A stretch of 64,000 nucleotides of DNA from positions 181,551 through 245,550 of the IMG/VR virus record IMGVR_UViG_3300032307_000369; one strand, written 5' to 3'. The notes under the pieces are model-generated. The model was not told the origin of the DNA and did not search any database. It saw only the letters and a list, made by a program, of their open reading frames with translations. Below, piece after piece: positions 62,147-64,000 of this stretch. Position 1 is the stretch's first letter. Every line of letters begins with the position of its first letter. The stretch comes from a virus. A program made the position numbers and the translations under genes.

Positions 62147-62634
62147 CCAAAAAATTAGAAGAACTGTTAGATTTGCCGCCTGTTGAAAATAAAAAAATTG
62201 CGGCAGAAATTATCGATCCAAAGAGTGTAGAAGAGCCTGCCGAAGACCGACTAAGAACTATTGAAGAATTTGATAAAATTAGTTCAGCACTACCGCAAGT
62301 CAAAGGGTTAGGTGACATGAGCGATGGTGAACTAGATGCACTAGCTCTTAGAGCCACTGAAGCCTACGACGATTTAATGGATTTAGGCATGAACGTAGAA
62401 GCACGTTATGGTCCTAGAATCTTTGAAGTTGCTAGTAGTATGCTAAAAAATGCTATCGATGCTAAAAGTGCTAAAATAGACAAAAAACTCAAAATGATTG
62501 AATTACAGCTTAAAAAGCAAGCATTAGACCAAAAAATGAATGGCATGGACGATCCAGGGGTAGTTGAAGGTAAGGCCTTTATTGTTTCAGACCGTAATAG
62601 TCTACTGCAAAAGTTAAAAAACATAGATAAATAA
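62143..62634 (+). CDS. 16: Terminase small subunit (gp16), probable
   Basis: A 163-residue helical protein of the size of T4 gp16 (164). The N-terminus has LLDLPPVE-type motifs; residues about 70-130 read GMNVEARYGPRIFEVASSML, then KNAIDAKSAKIDKKLKMIEL, and the end has GKAFIVSDRNSLLQKLKN. This matches the coiled-coil core and C-terminal ...FVGSTSELQK-type end of gp16 in marine T4-like phages, which recognises DNA and stimulates the large terminase. It is followed by internal-protein-like genes rather than gene 17, which is not in the window. The call is by pattern and position. Confidence 0.65.
   Translation: MTKKLEELLDLPPVENKKIAAEIIDPKSVEEPAEDRLRTIEEFDKISSALPQVKGLGDMSDGELDALALRATEAYDDLMDLGMNVEARYGPRIFEVASSMLKNAIDAKSAKIDKKLKMIELQLKKQALDQKMNGMDDPGVVEGKAFIVSDRNSLLQKLKNIDK
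62626..62633 (+). promoter_or_regulatory. Late promoter box (GATAAATA) overlapping the gp16 stop
   Basis: GATAAATA spans the end of the gp16-like gene and lies 21 nt before the ATG at 62655. Confidence 0.45.
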
Positions 62635-62654
62635 ATTAAAGGGCCATTGATAAC

Positions 62655-63236
62655 ATGAAAACTTTAAAAGATTACATTACTGAATCGTTTAAACAACGAA
62701 AATACCAATTCAAGGTAAAAATTGCTGGTGACGTCTCAGAAGACCAAGAAAAAGCGATTAAGACTTTATTAGAAAAGTTTGGCATTGACAACTTTGCTAA
62801 GAACAGCACTACGCCAATTCAAAGTTTACCACTAGACTTTCCTACATTAAAAAACGTCAACGTAAACATTTATGACGTTTCTTTAAACTATCCAACAACA
62901 CCGTTTGAATTAAAAGAATATATTTGTGGCGGTGCTAAATTACACGCAAACCAAGTGGTAGTTAGAAATCCAGCAGAGCCAACAGAACAATATCAGCAAC
63001 CAGTTGAAAAACGTAAGGGTGCATTGTTAGATGATCCTAACTACAAAGAAGCTGATAAGATTAAAACTGATGACTACTATGGTACTAAGTTCAATCAAAA
63101 CTTGTTAAAAGAATTAGCTAAAGAAAGTAAACAACGTGCTAAGGACCGTGGAGAAAAGAATCCTACAGAAGGAACAAAGAGTTCTCCAGAGTACGCTGAG
63201 GGTGCTAGTACAAGTCCAATTAGCGGGAAGAAATAA
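62655..63236 (+). CDS. Probable internal head protein with capsid-targeting N-terminus
   Basis: A 193-residue charged protein starting MKTLKDYITES. In T4, internal proteins IPI and IPIII start MKTYQEFIAEA, the capsid-targeting sequence that the head protease cuts after I-A-E; here I-T-E precedes S, matching residue for residue in pattern. The central part is alpha/beta (QFKVKIAGDVSEDQEKAIKT, NVNIYDVSLNYPTTPFELKE), and the C-terminus is a flexible Lys/Glu-rich tail. It may be packaged into the head and injected with the DNA, like T4 internal proteins; function after entry is unknown. It stands after gp16 behind its own late-type box. Confidence 0.6.
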   Translation: MKTLKDYITESFKQRKYQFKVKIAGDVSEDQEKAIKTLLEKFGIDNFAKNSTTPIQSLPLDFPTLKNVNVNIYDVSLNYPTTPFELKEYICGGAKLHANQVVVRNPAEPTEQYQQPVEKRKGALLDDPNYKEADKIKTDDYYGTKFNQNLLKELAKESKQRAKDRGEKNPTEGTKSSPEYAEGASTSPISGKK

Positions 63237-63238
63237 TT

Positions 63239-64000
63239 ATGAATTTTAGAGAACTGTTTAGCAAATTAGATGAGCTTATGGTGCCAGGCGATGACCAACC
63301 AATGGCAGATAAAATGGGCAAGACAGATCCAATGTCAAAGCCAGAAGTTCCTGCACAAGACATGCAAAAACCAATTCCAGGTGCACAGCCTCAATTGGGT
63401 GCAAAGCCTACTATGGTTGCTCCAGCAGTTCCATTTGGTAACAAAGAACCTGAACCGCAAGCAGTTCCTGATCCAAAATCAGATATCAATGCCATGGCTC
63501 GTGCGTTGCAAGTTATGGCCATGCAAAACAAACAAAGCCCCGCAAATATTGGCATGCAATCTACACCAACAAGTGCAGAAAAAGCCATGCCAGTTGGTAC
63601 ACAATCCAAACAAACAATTGGTAGACCAGGCGAGCCATTAGAAGAAAAATCAGAACCAAAAGGCGACACAAGTCGAATCTGGCTTGATAGAAAACTTAGA
63701 CCAGGTAAAACAGTTGATAATTGGATTGCTGACATTAAGAAAGATCCAAAAGCATATTATTCGATTACTGATCCTAAAGAAAGAGAAGCAGTTAGAAAAA
63801 TTATAAATGATGGCGATGCAGATCTAATTAATAAGATAAAGGCTGCTAATCCAAATGCACCTGCTCCAGCACCTGTTACTGATCCAAAAGCCACAGCAAC
63901 TGATCCAAAAGCCACAGCAACTGATCCAAAAGCCACAGCAACTGATCCAAAAGCCACAGCAACTGATCCAAAAGCCACAGCAACTGATCCAAAAGCCACA
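63239..64000 (+). CDS. Probable internal/structural head protein, repeat-rich (partial at right edge)
   Basis: Reading from the ATG at 63239 gives 254 codons with no stop to the window edge. The start [13 protein letters not shown] is similar in style to capsid-targeting sequences and has an LDE site. Residues about 12-130 are rich in Pro, Gln, Met and Ala ([20 protein letters not shown]). A folded part follows near residues 140-210 ([20 protein letters not shown], then [20 protein letters not shown]). The last 41 codons in the window are perfect repeats of TDPKATA. Composition suggests a virion-internal or scaffold-like protein. No family recognised. Confidence 0.55.
   Translation, partial: MNFRELFSKLDELMVPGDDQPMADKMGKTDPMSKPEVPAQDMQKPIPGAQPQLGAKPTMVAPAVPFGNKEPEPQAVPDPKSDINAMARALQVMAMQNKQSPANIGMQSTPTSAEKAMPVGTQSKQTIGRPGEPLEEKSEPKGDTSRIWLDRKLRPGKTVDNWIADIKKDPKAYYSITDPKEREAVRKIINDGDADLINKIKAANPNAPAPAPVTDPKATATDPKATATDPKATATDPKATATDPKATATDPKAT
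63878..64000 (+). repeat. Perfect 21-nt tandem repeat encoding TDPKATA
   Basis: The unit ACTGATCCAAAAGCCACAGC-A (21 nt) is repeated identically five times, and a sixth copy is cut by the window end after 18 nt. It lies in frame and encodes Thr-Asp-Pro-Lys-Ala-Thr-Ala units. The total copy number is unknown because the array continues beyond the window. Confidence 0.95.

Noticed and set aside
63270-63641. Plus-strand 123-aa Gln/Lys/Trp-rich frame
   Set aside because: Different frame from the repeat-bearing gene starting at 63239, which is open to the window end and has sensible composition.
63757-63999. Minus-strand frame of AFGSVAV repeats
   Set aside because: Antisense reading of the TDPKATA repeat array.
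63878-64000. CRISPR array
   Set aside because: The 21-nt units are contiguous, without spacers, and lie in frame inside a coding region.

Overview
The window is a piece of a large T4-like (tailed, contractile) bacteriophage genome. Head and tail genes are recognisable as homologues of T4 genes 20, 67/68 (by position), 21, 22, 23, 13, 14, 15, 18, 19, 4, 16 and 26. Many fibre proteins are built from modules typical of aquatic T4-like phages (pectin-lyase-like helices, GSGY..P repeats, S74 chaperones, Gly-rich adhesins). The DNA is AT-rich, genes are tightly packed with 1-4 nt overlaps, and late-promoter boxes of the T4 type (core TAAATA) precede many transcription units. There is no tRNA, integrase, lysis, replication or large-terminase gene here, so the host cannot be named; an aquatic bacterium is an inference from the gene content.

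Layout. 1-780 (minus): 5' part of a baseplate hub gene (gp26 family). 843-9181 (plus): tape-measure-like protein, portal, two acidic core proteins, prohead protease, scaffold and major capsid protein, closed by a terminator. 9251-34021 (plus): a fibre/adhesin array including two paralogous beta-helix fibres, a 3381-residue fibre with an S74 C-terminus, and three small tail-tip proteins, two of them glycine-rich. 34061-35447: two unknown genes. 35505-40985: a cassette of enzymes behind a host-type sigma-70 promoter: a U32-like/methyltransferase fusion, a flavin-dependent halogenase homologue, two different 2OG-Fe(II) oxygenases and two genes of unknown function. 40982-50343 (minus): a second virion-surface block (subtilisin-like protease with a copper-site domain, PA14-like lectin, S74 fibre, small protein, fibre with two copper-site domains). 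50402-53513 (minus): NUDIX hydrolase, gp15 and gp14. 53554-64000 (mostly plus): gp13, dNMP kinase, an HNH endonuclease on the opposite strand, sheath, tube, a tube paralogue, gp4, gp16 and two probable internal head proteins, the last one running off the window.

How it works together. The head genes keep the T4 order portal-core-core-protease-scaffold-capsid, while neck and tail genes lie about 44 kb away across a very large adhesin region. Late genes appear to be driven by gp55-type boxes. Two sigma-70-like promoters mark genes probably expressed early, the enzyme cassette and the dNMP kinase. The most unusual content is three amicyanin-like type-1 copper sites on virion proteins, an ALK/LTK-like glycine-rich adhesin, the halogenase/oxygenase/U32-methyltransferase cassette, and several late boxes only 5-8 nt from the start codon, which suggests leaderless or near-leaderless late mRNAs.
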